This document shows positions 24,602 to 32,996 of a stretch of 64,000 nt of DNA, piece by piece. Numbering within the stretch: the first letter of the stretch is position 1; every line of letters begins with the position of its first letter. The stretch covers positions 51,254 to 115,253 of the forward strand of contig NZ_JAAIKO010000024.1 in assembly GCF_016107395.1 (NCBI RefSeq), written 5' to 3'. The DNA comes from Streptomyces fildesensis. Lineage in GTDB: Bacteria; Actinomycetota; Actinomycetes; Streptomycetales; Streptomycetaceae. The position numbers and the translations under genes were made by a program. Below the pieces are notes generated by a model. That model saw only the letters and a program-made list of their open reading frames with translations, had not been told where the DNA came from and did not search any database.

Positions 24602-25822
24602 ATGCCCGAAGCCGTGATCGTCTCAGCCGCCCGATCCCCCATCGGACGCGCCTTCAAGGGATCCCTCAAGGATCTGCGCCCGGACGACCTGACCGCCACG
24701 ATCATCCAGGCCGCGCTCGCGAAGGTCCCGGAGCTGGACCCGCGGCAGATCGACGACCTGATGCTCGGCTGCGGTCTGCCCGGCGGCGAGCAGGGCTACA
24801 ACCTCGGCCGCATCGTGGCCGTGCAGATGGGCATGGACCACCTGCCGGGCTGCACGGTCACCCGTTACTGTTCGTCGTCGCTCCAGACGACCCGGATGGC
24901 GATGCACGCCATCAAGGCCGGCGAGGGCGACATCTTCGTCTCGGCCGGTGTCGAGATGGTCTCGCGCAGCATCAAAGGCAGCTCCGACGGCCTGCCGGAC
25001 ACCAAGAACCCGCTCTTCGCCGACGCCGAGCTGCGCACGCTGGGCCGCGCCGAGAAGGGCGGCGGCGAGTGGCACGACCCGCGCGAGGACGGGCTGATCC
25101 CGGACGCGTACATCTCGATGGGCCAGACCGCCGAGAACCTCGCCGCGATCAAGGGTGTCACCCGCGCCGACCAGGACGAGTTCGGCGTACGGTCCCAGAA
25201 CCTCGCCGAGGCCGCCATCAAGAACGGCTTCTGGGAGCGCGAGATCACCCCGGTCACGCTGCCGGACGGCACGGTCGTCTCCCAGGACGACGGCCCGCGC
25301 GCGGGCGTCACGCTGGAGGGCGTCCAGGGCCTCAAGCCGGTCTTCCGCCCCGACGGCACGGTCACCGCGGGCAACTGCTGCCCGCTCAACGACGGCGCCG
25401 CGGCCCTCGTGGTCATGTCCGACGTGAAGGCCCGCGAGCTGGGCATCACCCCGCTCGCCCGCGTCGTCTCCACCGGTGTCTCCGGCCTCTCCCCCGAGAT
25501 CATGGGCTACGGCCCGGTCGAGGCGTCGAAGCAGGCGCTCAAGCGGGCCGGCCTGGGCATCGGCGACATCGACCTGGTCGAGATCAACGAGGCGTTCGCC
25601 GCGCAGGTCATCCCGTCCTACCGCGACCTCGGCGTGGACCTTGACCGGCTGAACATCAACGGCGGCGCGATCGCCGTGGGCCACCCGTTCGGCATGACCG
25701 GCGCCCGCATCACCGGCACGCTGATCAACTCGCTGCAGTTCCACGACAAGCAGTTCGGCCTGGAGACGATGTGCGTCGGCGGCGGCCAGGGCATGGCGAT
25801 GGTCATCGAGCGCCTGAGCTGA
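24602..25822 (+). CDS. Acetyl-CoA acyltransferase (thiolase)
   Basis: 406 residues. It performs the reversible thiolytic cleavage of 3-ketoacyl-CoA in beta-oxidation or the condensing reverse. The nucleophile is C90 in TRYCSSSLQ; NEAFAAQ, INGGAIAVGHPFG (His) and the C-terminal CVGGGQG (second Cys) complete the active site. The ATG at 24602 is used, with GAGGAG about 11 bases upstream; a GTG at 24590 lies on the Shine-Dalgarno itself. No other fatty-acid oxidation gene is adjacent, and strong hairpins flank it, so it is probably transcribed alone. Confidence 0.93.
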   Translation: MPEAVIVSAARSPIGRAFKGSLKDLRPDDLTATIIQAALAKVPELDPRQIDDLMLGCGLPGGEQGYNLGRIVAVQMGMDHLPGCTVTRYCSSSLQTTRMAMHAIKAGEGDIFVSAGVEMVSRSIKGSSDGLPDTKNPLFADAELRTLGRAEKGGGEWHDPREDGLIPDAYISMGQTAENLAAIKGVTRADQDEFGVRSQNLAEAAIKNGFWEREITPVTLPDGTVVSQDDGPRAGVTLEGVQGLKPVFRPDGTVTAGNCCPLNDGAAALVVMSDVKARELGITPLARVVSTGVSGLSPEIMGYGPVEASKQALKRAGLGIGDIDLVEINEAFAAQVIPSYRDLGVDLDRLNINGGAIAVGHPFGMTGARITGTLINSLQFHDKQFGLETMCVGGGQGMAMVIERLS

Positions 25823-25874
25823 TCCACTCGTAACTCTTTCGCCGTCACGGCGTGTGATCTAAGTCGCAATCGAA

Positions 25875-25908
25875 CCGCCCCCGGGTTGTTATACGAGCCC
25901 GGGGGCGG
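25875..25908 (+). terminator. Terminator of the thiolase gene
   Basis: CCGCCCCCGGG and CCCGGGGGCGG pair over 11 bases, followed by CTCGTTTT, a rare T-run in this genome. Confidence 0.88.
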
Positions 25909-26085
25909 CTCGTTTTCGCAGGTCAGGGCGGCATCACCCGGATGGCCCAGGACCTCAGACCCGTCCATTTCGTGACGTTCCGCACTGCGAAGGGGAGAGG
26001 TTTACAGGCACAGTGATGTGTGGGGGATGTTTCGTCCACTCTCCAGTGGGCATCGCTCGGGATCACGTCAGTCGGGAGTACGTCT

Positions 26086-26886
26086 GTGAGCGCCCTGTTC
26101 TCCATCCTGCTGGTGGTCGCGGTCATCGCCGTGGCCCTAGGTTCCGCCGCCCTGCTGTCCGCCCGCGGCCTGCGCCGTGAGCTCGCCGCCCTGCGCGGGG
26201 ATCTCGCGCTCGCCGGCACCGCCGCCGTACCGGCTGCCCGGCCGGTTCCCGCCGACGAGATACGCGCCGCCGTCGCGGACGCGCTCGCCGACGAGCGGGA
26301 GCGTGAGCTCGCCGAGGCGCGGGCCTTCTGGGCCGAGCAGGAAGCCCGCGAGTCCGCGGACACCTCGTTCTTCCGTGGCGGCATGCCCGCCGCGGGCACC
26401 GACTACGCCGAGTACGAGATCCCGACGGTGCTGCCGTTCCTGCCCCGGCAGTCCGATCTGGCCGGGCTGGAGTCCGAGCTCGCCCTCCCGGCGCCGGGCT
26501 TCTTCCCGCACCCCTCGGCGGCGCAGGACCACGCCGACTACCCGGACTTCCCGGATCTGCACAGCGCCCCCAGCCCCTCCGTCGTCGCCAACCCGGACCA
26601 GACCGCCGAGCGCCTCACCGACCTCGCCGAGGGCCGCATACCGCTCTCCGACGTCCGCCCGGGCCCGCTCGGCACGCTGGACGTGTACGTCTTCGCGGAC
26701 GGCACCACGCTCTGCATGACCCCGGGCCACCGTGAGACCGCCCTCCAGCTCTCCGAGGCCCTGGAGCGCGGTGAGGTCCCCGTCCTCCTCGGCGGCTCCG
26801 CCGTGGGCGGCGCGTACGCCCTGACGTTCACCTACGGCGACGAGAGCATCTTCATCCTGGCCGACCGGGTCGTCGCCTCCCTCTGA
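26086..26886 (+). CDS. Membrane-anchored hypothetical protein
   Basis: 266 residues from the GTG at 26086, which has GGGAG seven bases upstream. One N-terminal membrane segment (FSILLVVAVIAVALGSAALL) is followed by a charged helical stretch rich in Arg and Glu (about 25-90), a Pro-rich linker, and a globular C-terminal domain from about 180. That domain has LGTLDVYVFADGTTLCMTPGHRETA and LGGSAVGGAYALTFTYGDESIFILADRV, two beta-rich halves that face each other. I know it only as a conserved actinobacterial hypothetical. Convergent with the small gene at 26937. Confidence 0.75.
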   Translation: MSALFSILLVVAVIAVALGSAALLSARGLRRELAALRGDLALAGTAAVPAARPVPADEIRAAVADALADERERELAEARAFWAEQEARESADTSFFRGGMPAAGTDYAEYEIPTVLPFLPRQSDLAGLESELALPAPGFFPHPSAAQDHADYPDFPDLHSAPSPSVVANPDQTAERLTDLAEGRIPLSDVRPGPLGTLDVYVFADGTTLCMTPGHRETALQLSEALERGEVPVLLGGSAVGGAYALTFTYGDESIFILADRVVASL

Positions 26887-26936
26887 GCGCACCCGCCCCG
26901 TCCGACCCCTCCGACCCGTCAGACCTGTCGGATCCG

Positions 26937-27260
26937 TCAGACCCCCGAACGCCGAGCGGCCCCGTCGATACGGACGAGGGCCGCTTCGAGCACCTCGCCG
27001 CGCTCCGGGCGCTGTTCGAGCGCCAGTGCCAGGTCGTTCCCGGCCACCGCGATCTGGTCGCCCACGGTGAAGGCACCGTCGTCCGGGATCAAGGCCGGTT
27101 CCCGGCCGGGGAATTCAAGCCGCTGTGCTTCCGCGGCCAGCCATCGTGCCAGCTCAAGGCCGGTTTCGGCGGCCCCGCCGCGCAGCCGGCTCTGGGGCAG
27201 GGCGCGAAATCGGCTCGCCAATCGGTCAACGGCGGAGCGCAAAGGAGTGCAGTCGAGCAT
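26937..27260 (-). CDS. Small conserved hypothetical protein
   Basis: 107 residues from the ATG at 27260 (MLDCTPLRSAVDRLASRF); the frame stays open upstream, but the extra residues look non-native. No strong Shine-Dalgarno is visible, so the start is uncertain. The protein is mainly helical (LELARWLAAEAQRLEF) with EPALIPDDGAFTVGDQIAVAGNDLALAL. No signal peptide or membrane segment. Function unknown. Confidence 0.6.
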   Translation of the reverse strand: MLDCTPLRSAVDRLASRFRALPQSRLRGGAAETGLELARWLAAEAQRLEFPGREPALIPDDGAFTVGDQIAVAGNDLALALEQRPERGEVLEAALVRIDGAARRSGV

Positions 27261-27385
27261 GTCGGCGAGCGTACCGGGGGCGTGTGTTCCGGCCACGCAC
27301 TCACATCCGCCTGCCATGGATGGTTGCCAACGCCCCAACAGTCAGGCACGGTGAGATGACCGGACACCGTATACCGGAGGCGCCG

Positions 27386-27616
27386 ATGTCCCAGATCTTC
27401 TCCGAGGAAACCCACCGGAACCTGCTCTCCCGCATCCCCCATTGCACCGGCCGAGAGGTACGCGACTGGCTCCGCGCAGTCGATGACGGCCCAGCCTTCC
27501 TCCGCTTCGACGAGAAAGTCAGCTGGCTCCGCAGCGAACACGACCTGTCCTACGGACATGCCAAGGCGATCGTCCACGAATACGACTTGAGGCGGGCAGC
27601 CCGCAATCTCCGGTAG
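27386..27616 (+). CDS. DUF4287-family small protein
   Basis: 76 residues. The ATG at 27386 has GGAGG six bases upstream, which decides the start against longer frames. The sequence has the DUF4287 pattern: a leading FSEETHRNLLSRIPHCTGR, a central W-L-RxxHDLSYGHAKAIVHEY and a basic tail. Members are found alone or fused to DUF5655 domains; no activity is established. It is closed by a perfect palindromic terminator at 27632. Confidence 0.75.
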   Translation: MSQIFSEETHRNLLSRIPHCTGREVRDWLRAVDDGPAFLRFDEKVSWLRSEHDLSYGHAKAIVHEYDLRRAARNLR

Positions 27617-27631
27617 CCCCGGGCGTACGAC

Positions 27632-27670
27632 GACGGGCCCCCAGGAGGCACTGCCTCCTGGGGGCCCGTC
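27632..27670. terminator. Bidirectional terminator, 39-bp palindrome
   Basis: GACGGGCCCCCAGGAGGCA and its exact reverse complement meet around one base. It lies between the DUF4287 gene and the convergent BI-1/YccA gene. Confidence 0.88.
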
Positions 27671-27706
27671 AGGTACGAGGTGCTCGTACGGAGTCCTACC
27701 GCCGGA

Positions 27707-28633
27707 TCAATCCCTGAGGATCGAGATCAGCCGCAGCATCTCCAGGTAGATCCACACCAGCGAGAGCGTCAGGCCGAACGCGGCCAGCCACGACTCGTTC
27801 TGCGGTGCGCCGTAGCGGACGCCGTCCTCGATCTGCTTGAAGTCGAGCGACAGGAAGAACGCGCCCAGGCCGATGCCGATGATGCCGACGATGATGCCCA
27901 GCGGGCCGCTGCTGCGCAGACCGCCCTCGGGAGCGGCGCCGAACGCGACGAACAGCAGGTTCACCAGCATCAGCAGCACGAAGCCGATGGCGACCGCCAT
28001 GCCGATGCGCTGGTACCGCGCGGTGACGCGGATCAGCCGGGTCTTGTAGGCGATGAGCATGCCGACGAAGACCGCCATGGTGCCCAGCACCGCCTGGACC
28101 GGAGCCCCGGACCAGTACTGGTTGTACATCTTGCTGATCACGCCGAGGAAGACGCCCTCGAAGATCGCGTAGCCGATGATCAGCGCGGGGACCGGCGTCC
28201 GCTTGAACGCCTGGACCATGGCGAGCACGAACGCCACGATCGCCGCGCCGAACGCCAGGCCGTAGCTGGTGGTACTCACCGGCAGCACGGACCAGGCGAC
28301 GATCGCACCGACGATCACGGTGCCCAGCGTCATACCCGTGCGCATGACGACGTCGTCCATCGTCATGCGCCCGGTCTGCGCGGGTCCGGCCGGCGGGGCC
28401 TGGTACATCTGCTGGAGCTGCTCGGGGGTGAGTTGCTGCTGGTCCGCCGTGGCGTAAGGATTGCCGCCCTGCGCGTACGGGTTACCACCCTGCGGCGCGT
28501 TCGGGTTTCCCTGCTGCGCGTACGGATTTCCCGACCCCTGCGGGGCCGCGCCCTGCTGCTGCGTGCCGAAGCCCGCGTATCCGTCCCCGCGGCTGAAGCC
28601 TCGCCGCGAGAAGACCGGGTTGCTGCTCCTCAT
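27707..28633 (-). CDS. Bax inhibitor-1/YccA family membrane protein
   Basis: 308 residues from the ATG at 28633, with GAGGAG directly upstream. The N-terminal 85 residues are Gln/Asn/Pro/Gly-rich and disordered, with repeats of GNPYAQ and GGNPYA. Seven hydrophobic segments of the BI-1-like superfamily follow, ending in an acidic DFKQIEDGV loop and WIYLEMLRLISILRD. Family members act in calcium leak or membrane-protease regulation; the role in Streptomyces is unknown. It lies 118 bases downstream of bldA on the same strand, but has its own ribosome binding site. Confidence 0.85.
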   Translation of the reverse strand: MRSSNPVFSRRGFSRGDGYAGFGTQQQGAAPQGSGNPYAQQGNPNAPQGGNPYAQGGNPYATADQQQLTPEQLQQMYQAPPAGPAQTGRMTMDDVVMRTGMTLGTVIVGAIVAWSVLPVSTTSYGLAFGAAIVAFVLAMVQAFKRTPVPALIIGYAIFEGVFLGVISKMYNQYWSGAPVQAVLGTMAVFVGMLIAYKTRLIRVTARYQRIGMAVAIGFVLLMLVNLLFVAFGAAPEGGLRSSGPLGIIVGIIGIGLGAFFLSLDFKQIEDGVRYGAPQNESWLAAFGLTLSLVWIYLEMLRLISILRD

Positions 28634-28750
28634 CTCACTCCTCCATGGCCGCGCGTTACGGCGTTGCCTCAAGGGTAATGGGTTAGCAAAAGAGACGGAG
28701 TACCGCCGGAGGAGGATCTTCTGACGGGCGCCCCACGGGAGTTTTTGAGG

Positions 28751-28832
28751 TGCCCGGAGCCGGACTCGAACCGGCACGGCCATGAGGCCAGCGAGGTTTA
28801 AGCTCGCCGTGTCTGCGTTCCACCATCCGGGC
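28751..28832 (-). tRNA. bldA: tRNA-Leu(UAA), bldA
   Basis: The 82-base gene folds into a full class II tRNA. The acceptor stem is GCCCGGA/TCCGGGC, the anticodon arm is GCGAG-CTTAAAC-CTCGC with anticodon UAA, the variable arm is GGCC-TCAT-GGCC, and the T arm is GCCGG-TTCGAGT-CCGGC. The 3' end reads A-C-C followed by T, so the last A of CCA is added later. In Streptomyces the tRNA-Leu(UAA) is the only one reading UUA. It is encoded by bldA, the developmental switch for aerial growth and antibiotic regulators. The identity rests on the anticodon and overall sequence. Confidence 0.96.
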
Positions 28833-29254
28833 GGGGGCGGGGTCTCGACGCAGGACGAGCGTATCGGGGTTACTGGGCCGAACAGGGCACGATCCGCGTC
28901 ATGTTGTCTGATTTTAGGGGTACCTGACGCAGCCTCAAGTGGGCCTTGAGGGGGTGGATCGCGAGCCCCCGGGCCTTCACATGGCGCACACACGTCATTC
29001 GCATATGACGCGAAATCGATCACGCCCGACAGCCTCCCGGACACCACCCGGAGTCCCGCCGCGCCGTCACCGGGACCACGCTGACGGCGGATGACACCGG
29101 GCCTCAGGGCCCGGTGTCATCCGCAAGTAGTACAGCGGACCCCCCGGGTCCCTCCCAGGACTGCCCTCGGAACAGCAGTCTGGGCTGATCCCCGGAGCGG
29201 ATCCGGCCGTCACGATGGAGTAGTCGTCGTTCACCCCACTTCAGGAGCCGCCCC
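28833..29254. other. Gene-free interval upstream of bldA and the ABC operon
   Basis: This holds the bldA promoter on the minus strand (a CGATACGC -10-like element about 35 bases before the tRNA), the ABC-operon promoter on the plus strand, and the orphan hairpin at 29087-29124. No reading frame is supported. Confidence 0.5.
29087..29124. terminator. Orphan 17-bp terminator-like hairpin
   Basis: GCGGATGACACCGGGCC and GGCCCGGTGTCATCCGC pair perfectly around TCAG. No gene ends here on either strand, so it may close an unannotated transcript or insulate bldA from the ABC operon. Confidence 0.7.
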
Positions 29255-30025
29255 GTGACCCCCACCGGAACCACTTCCCGCACCTCGATGGTGGCGGCCC
29301 GTGCCACGGACCTCAGCAAGGTCTACGGCGAGGGAGAGACCCGGGTCGTCGCTCTGGACGGTGTCTCGGTCGAGTTCCGGCGCGCGGAGTACACGGCGAT
29401 CATGGGTCCGTCGGGCTCCGGCAAGTCCACGCTGATGCACTGCATGGCGGGGCTCGACTCGGTCTCCGCCGGGTCGGCGCGGATCGGTGAGACGGAACTG
29501 GCGTCGCTCAAGGACAAGCAGCTCACCCAGTTGCGCCGGGACAAGATCGGCTTCATCTTCCAGGCGTTCAACCTGCTGCCGACGCTCACCGCCGCCGAGA
29601 ACATCACCCTTCCGATGGACATCGCCGGTCGCAAGGCCGACCAGCAGTGGCTCGCCCAGGTGATCGCCACGGTGGGGCTGGCCGACCGGCTGTCGCACCG
29701 GCCGAACCAGCTGTCCGGCGGCCAGCAGCAGCGTGTGGCGGTCGCCCGCGCCCTGGCGAGCAAGCCGGAGATCATCTTCGCCGACGAGCCGACCGGCAAC
29801 CTGGACTCGCGCTCCGGCGCCGAGATCCTCGGCTTCCTGCGGAACTCGGTGCGTGAGCTGGGCCAGACGATCGTGATGGTCACGCACGACCCGGTCGCCG
29901 CGTCCTACGCGGACCGGGTGATCTTCCTCGCCGACGGCCGCGTCGTCGACGAACTGCACGACCCGACCTCGGACGGCGTCCTGGAGCGCATGAAGCGTTT
30001 CGACGCCAAGGGCCGCACCAGCTGA
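29255..30025 (+). CDS. ABC transporter ATP-binding protein, MacB/LolD type
   Basis: 256 residues. Walker A GPSGSGKST (about 51-59), Q-loop FIFQAFNLLPTL, signature LSGGQQQRVAVARAL, Walker B IIFADEPTGNLDS and the H-loop MVTHDP are intact. The GTG at 29255 follows AGGAGCC. With the next gene it forms a MacB-like exporter or mechanotransducing complex. It is closely similar to the ATPase at 58717, including the C-terminal VLERMKRFDAKGR, so the two pairs arose by duplication. Confidence 0.92.
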   Translation: MTPTGTTSRTSMVAARATDLSKVYGEGETRVVALDGVSVEFRRAEYTAIMGPSGSGKSTLMHCMAGLDSVSAGSARIGETELASLKDKQLTQLRRDKIGFIFQAFNLLPTLTAAENITLPMDIAGRKADQQWLAQVIATVGLADRLSHRPNQLSGGQQQRVAVARALASKPEIIFADEPTGNLDSRSGAEILGFLRNSVRELGQTIVMVTHDPVAASYADRVIFLADGRVVDELHDPTSDGVLERMKRFDAKGRTS

Positions 30026-30221
30026 GCCGGGCGCACCCCGCCGCCCCCTCCGCACCCCAACACGCCCCCGACTCCGGCCTCCGGTTCCCCCAGCCCCTCA
30101 GTGGCCGCCCGCGCCGCAGCCCTGCCGTGGTGCCGCTCCGCCGTGCCTCCGCGCTGCCGTCGTGCCCCTCACGCACGCCCGCCGCACCGCCGCCCGACCG
30201 AACGAACCAGGACTGATCCCC

Positions 30222-32768
30222 ATGTTCCGCACCGCCTTGCGCAACGTCCTCGCGCACAAGGCCAGGCTGCTGATGACCGTGCTCGCCGTCATGCTCGGCG
30301 TCGCCTTCGTCTCCGGCACCCTGGTCTTCACCGACACCATCGGCGACGCCTTCAAGAAGAGCTCCGCCAAGAGCTACGAGAACGTCTCCATCGCCGTGAA
30401 GCCCGGCTTCGCGGCCCGGTCCACGGGCACGGCCGGCCAGGACGAGCGGCCGCAGCTGACCCAGCGTCAGCTGGACACCGTGCGGGCACTGCCCGGCGCG
30501 GCCTCGGCCACCGGCAGCGTCTCCGGGTTCACCGCCGTCGCCGACAAGGACGGCAAGCTGATCGGCAACGGCTGGTCCACGCGGGGCGGGAACTACTCGG
30601 CCGGCAAGGACGGCACCGACTCCCGTTACGCGCTGACGGACGGCCGCGCCCCGCAGAAGCCGGAAGAGGTCGCGGTCGACAGCAAGACCGCCGACCGCGC
30701 GGACCTCCAGGTCGGCGACACCGTACGGATGTCCGTCAACGGGCCGGTCATGCACCAGACCGTCACCGGCGTCTTCGACACCGACGACGGCAACGTCGCG
30801 GCGGGCGGCAGCCTCGTCCTCTTCGACACCGCCACCGCGCAGAAGCTCTTCGCCAAGCCCGGCCAGTACGACGAGATCGACGTCCGGGCGGCGCCCGGCA
30901 CCAGCCAGGCCGTGCTCAAGGCCGAGGCCGAGAAGGCACTGCCCGAGGGCACCGAGATCGTCACCGGACAGAAGCTGGCGGACGAGGAGGCCGCGCAGAT
31001 CTCCCAGGCGATGAGCGGTCTGAACACCGGGCTGCTGGTCTTCGCCGGTATCGCGCTGTTCGTCGGCATCTTCATCATCGCCAACACCTTCACCATGCTG
31101 GTCGCCCAGCGCACCAAGGAGCTGGCGCTGATGCGGGCGGTCGGCGCGAGCCGCCGCCAGGTGACGCGCTCGGTGCTGATCGAGGCGTTCGTGGTCGGCC
31201 TGACCGCCGCCGTCGTCGGCCTCGTGACGGGCATAGGGATCGCGGTCGGCATGCGGTCACTGCTCGGCACGACCGGCGCGACGATGCCGGACGGACCGCT
31301 GGTCGTCGCTCCCGGCACGATCATGGCGTCGCTGGTCGTCGGTGTCGCCGTCACCATGCTCGCCGCCTGGCTGCCCGCCCGCCGGGCGTCCAGGATCGCG
31401 CCGGTCGCCGCGATGAGCAGCGTGCACGCCCCGGCCACCACCAGGAGCCTGGTGCTGCGCAACACCCTCGGCGCACTGCTGACCGGTGCGGGCATCGCCC
31501 TGGTGCTGGCCGGCGTGGGCATGGGCATGGACAGCGGCAAGCTGCCGCTGGGCGCCGGCGGCGGGCTGCTGCTGATCGGGGTGTTCGTGCTGACGCCGCT
31601 GCTGTCGCGTCCGGTCATCGCCGCGGCGGGACCGCTGCTGCGCCCGTTCGGCGTCACCGGCAAGCTCGCCCGGCAGAACTCGGTGCGCAACCCGCGGCGT
31701 ACCGCCGCCACCGCGTCGGCGCTGATGATCGGCCTGACGCTGATCACCGGTCTCACGGTGATCGCGACCTCGGTCCAGAAGGGCATCGACAGGATCGCCG
31801 CGGACTCCATCAAGGCCGACTACACGATCAGCATGGTCAACCGCGTCAACGGCCTCTCCCCCGAGGTGGCGAAGACGCTGAGCGGGCTCGGCGACGTGAC
31901 CGCGTCCAGCCCGATGCGGGAGGCCTGGATCGAGCTCGGCGGCGGCGACCACCCGGTGACCGGCGTCAACACCCGCTCCATCGCACAGCTCGTCAACCTC
32001 GACTTCACCAGCGGCTCGATCGGCGGGCTCGGCGGCACGACCGTCGTCGTGGACGACAAGACCGCGAAGGACGGCGGCTGGAAGGTCGGCGACGCCCTGC
32101 CGACCGTCTATGACGACAAGGCCAGGGGCACGCTGACGGTCGGCGGCATCTACCAGGGCAACAACATCCTCAACGGCGTCCTCGTCGACACCGCGACCCT
32201 CGACCCGCACCTGTCGAAGATCTCCGACACGCAGGTCATGGTGAAGACCGCCGACGGCGCGAGCGCCGCCACCAAGGACGCCATCGAGAAGGCGCTGGGC
32301 GACAACCCGGCGATCAAGGTGCAGGACAAGGCCGATATCTCCAACGAGGCCGGCGGCATGATCAGCATGATGCTGAACATGCTCTACGGGCTGCTCGCGA
32401 TGGCCGTGATCGTCGCGGTCCTCGGTGTCATCAACACCCTGGCCATGTCGGTCTTCGAACGCTCCCACGAGATCGGCATGCTGCGGGCGATCGGCCTCGA
32501 CCGCCGGGACGTCAAGCGGATGGTCCGGTTCGAGTCGCTGCTGATCTCGCTGTTCGGCGCGGTGCTCGGGATCGGGCTCGGGGTCTTCCTCGGCTGGGCC
32601 GCGGGCCGGCTGATCGCCGGCGGCATGGACACCTACACGATGGTCCTGCCGTGGGACCGGATCGCGATCTTCCTCGGCGGCGCCGCCGTGGTCGGGGTGC
32701 TGGCCGCGCTGTGGCCGGCCCGGCGCGCGGCCCGGCTCAACATGCTCAGCGCCATCAAGGCGGAGTAG
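30222..32768 (+). CDS. ABC transporter permease, FtsX/MacB-like
   Basis: 848 residues from the ATG at 30222; AGGA lies nine bases upstream. An N-terminal membrane helix (LLMTVLAVMLGVAFVSGTLVF) precedes an extracytoplasmic domain (about 35-265), an FtsX-type three-helix block with LVAQRTKELALMRAVGASRRQ, a second helix pair, another extracytoplasmic domain, and a final FtsX block with SVFERSHEIGMLRAIGLDRRDVKRMV. This is the two-FtsX-module layout of large actinobacterial permeases. Substrate unknown; the family includes peptide and antibiotic exporters. A 17-bp terminator follows. Confidence 0.9.
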   Translation: MFRTALRNVLAHKARLLMTVLAVMLGVAFVSGTLVFTDTIGDAFKKSSAKSYENVSIAVKPGFAARSTGTAGQDERPQLTQRQLDTVRALPGAASATGSVSGFTAVADKDGKLIGNGWSTRGGNYSAGKDGTDSRYALTDGRAPQKPEEVAVDSKTADRADLQVGDTVRMSVNGPVMHQTVTGVFDTDDGNVAAGGSLVLFDTATAQKLFAKPGQYDEIDVRAAPGTSQAVLKAEAEKALPEGTEIVTGQKLADEEAAQISQAMSGLNTGLLVFAGIALFVGIFIIANTFTMLVAQRTKELALMRAVGASRRQVTRSVLIEAFVVGLTAAVVGLVTGIGIAVGMRSLLGTTGATMPDGPLVVAPGTIMASLVVGVAVTMLAAWLPARRASRIAPVAAMSSVHAPATTRSLVLRNTLGALLTGAGIALVLAGVGMGMDSGKLPLGAGGGLLLIGVFVLTPLLSRPVIAAAGPLLRPFGVTGKLARQNSVRNPRRTAATASALMIGLTLITGLTVIATSVQKGIDRIAADSIKADYTISMVNRVNGLSPEVAKTLSGLGDVTASSPMREAWIELGGGDHPVTGVNTRSIAQLVNLDFTSGSIGGLGGTTVVVDDKTAKDGGWKVGDALPTVYDDKARGTLTVGGIYQGNNILNGVLVDTATLDPHLSKISDTQVMVKTADGASAATKDAIEKALGDNPAIKVQDKADISNEAGGMISMMLNMLYGLLAMAVIVAVLGVINTLAMSVFERSHEIGMLRAIGLDRRDVKRMVRFESLLISLFGAVLGIGLGVFLGWAAGRLIAGGMDTYTMVLPWDRIAIFLGGAAVVGVLAALWPARRAARLNMLSAIKAE

Positions 32769-32786
32769 CGGGCTCCGTGCATCGCC

Positions 32787-32826
32787 GCCGTGGGCTCTCC
32801 CGGATCCGTCCGGGAGAGCCCACGGC
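32787..32826 (+). terminator. Terminator of the first ABC operon
   Basis: GCCGTGGGCTCTCCCGG and CCGGGAGAGCCCACGGC pair perfectly over 17 bases with a 6-base loop, 19 bases after the permease stop. Confidence 0.9.
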
Positions 32827-32946
32827 GCTGTTCAGGCCTTCGGCTGGCTGCTGGGAATGTCGTCCAATGAGCGTCGTCCGCCCGGAGGGCGGGGCCGGCG
32901 GGGCTTGGTGCGTGCGATCGCAAGGCGGAGGAGGGAGTCCATGCGG

Positions 32947-32978
32947 TGGGGGCACCTCCCAGCGGTAGCTGGGGGGAG
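32947..32978. repeat. Dispersed short palindromic repeat, copy 2
   Basis: Nearly identical to the element at 11494, including CACCTCCCAGCGGTAGCT between G-runs. It lies between the ABC-operon terminator and the convergent methyltransferase gene. Confidence 0.75.
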
Positions 32979-32996
32979 GGAATTTGACGACACGAC

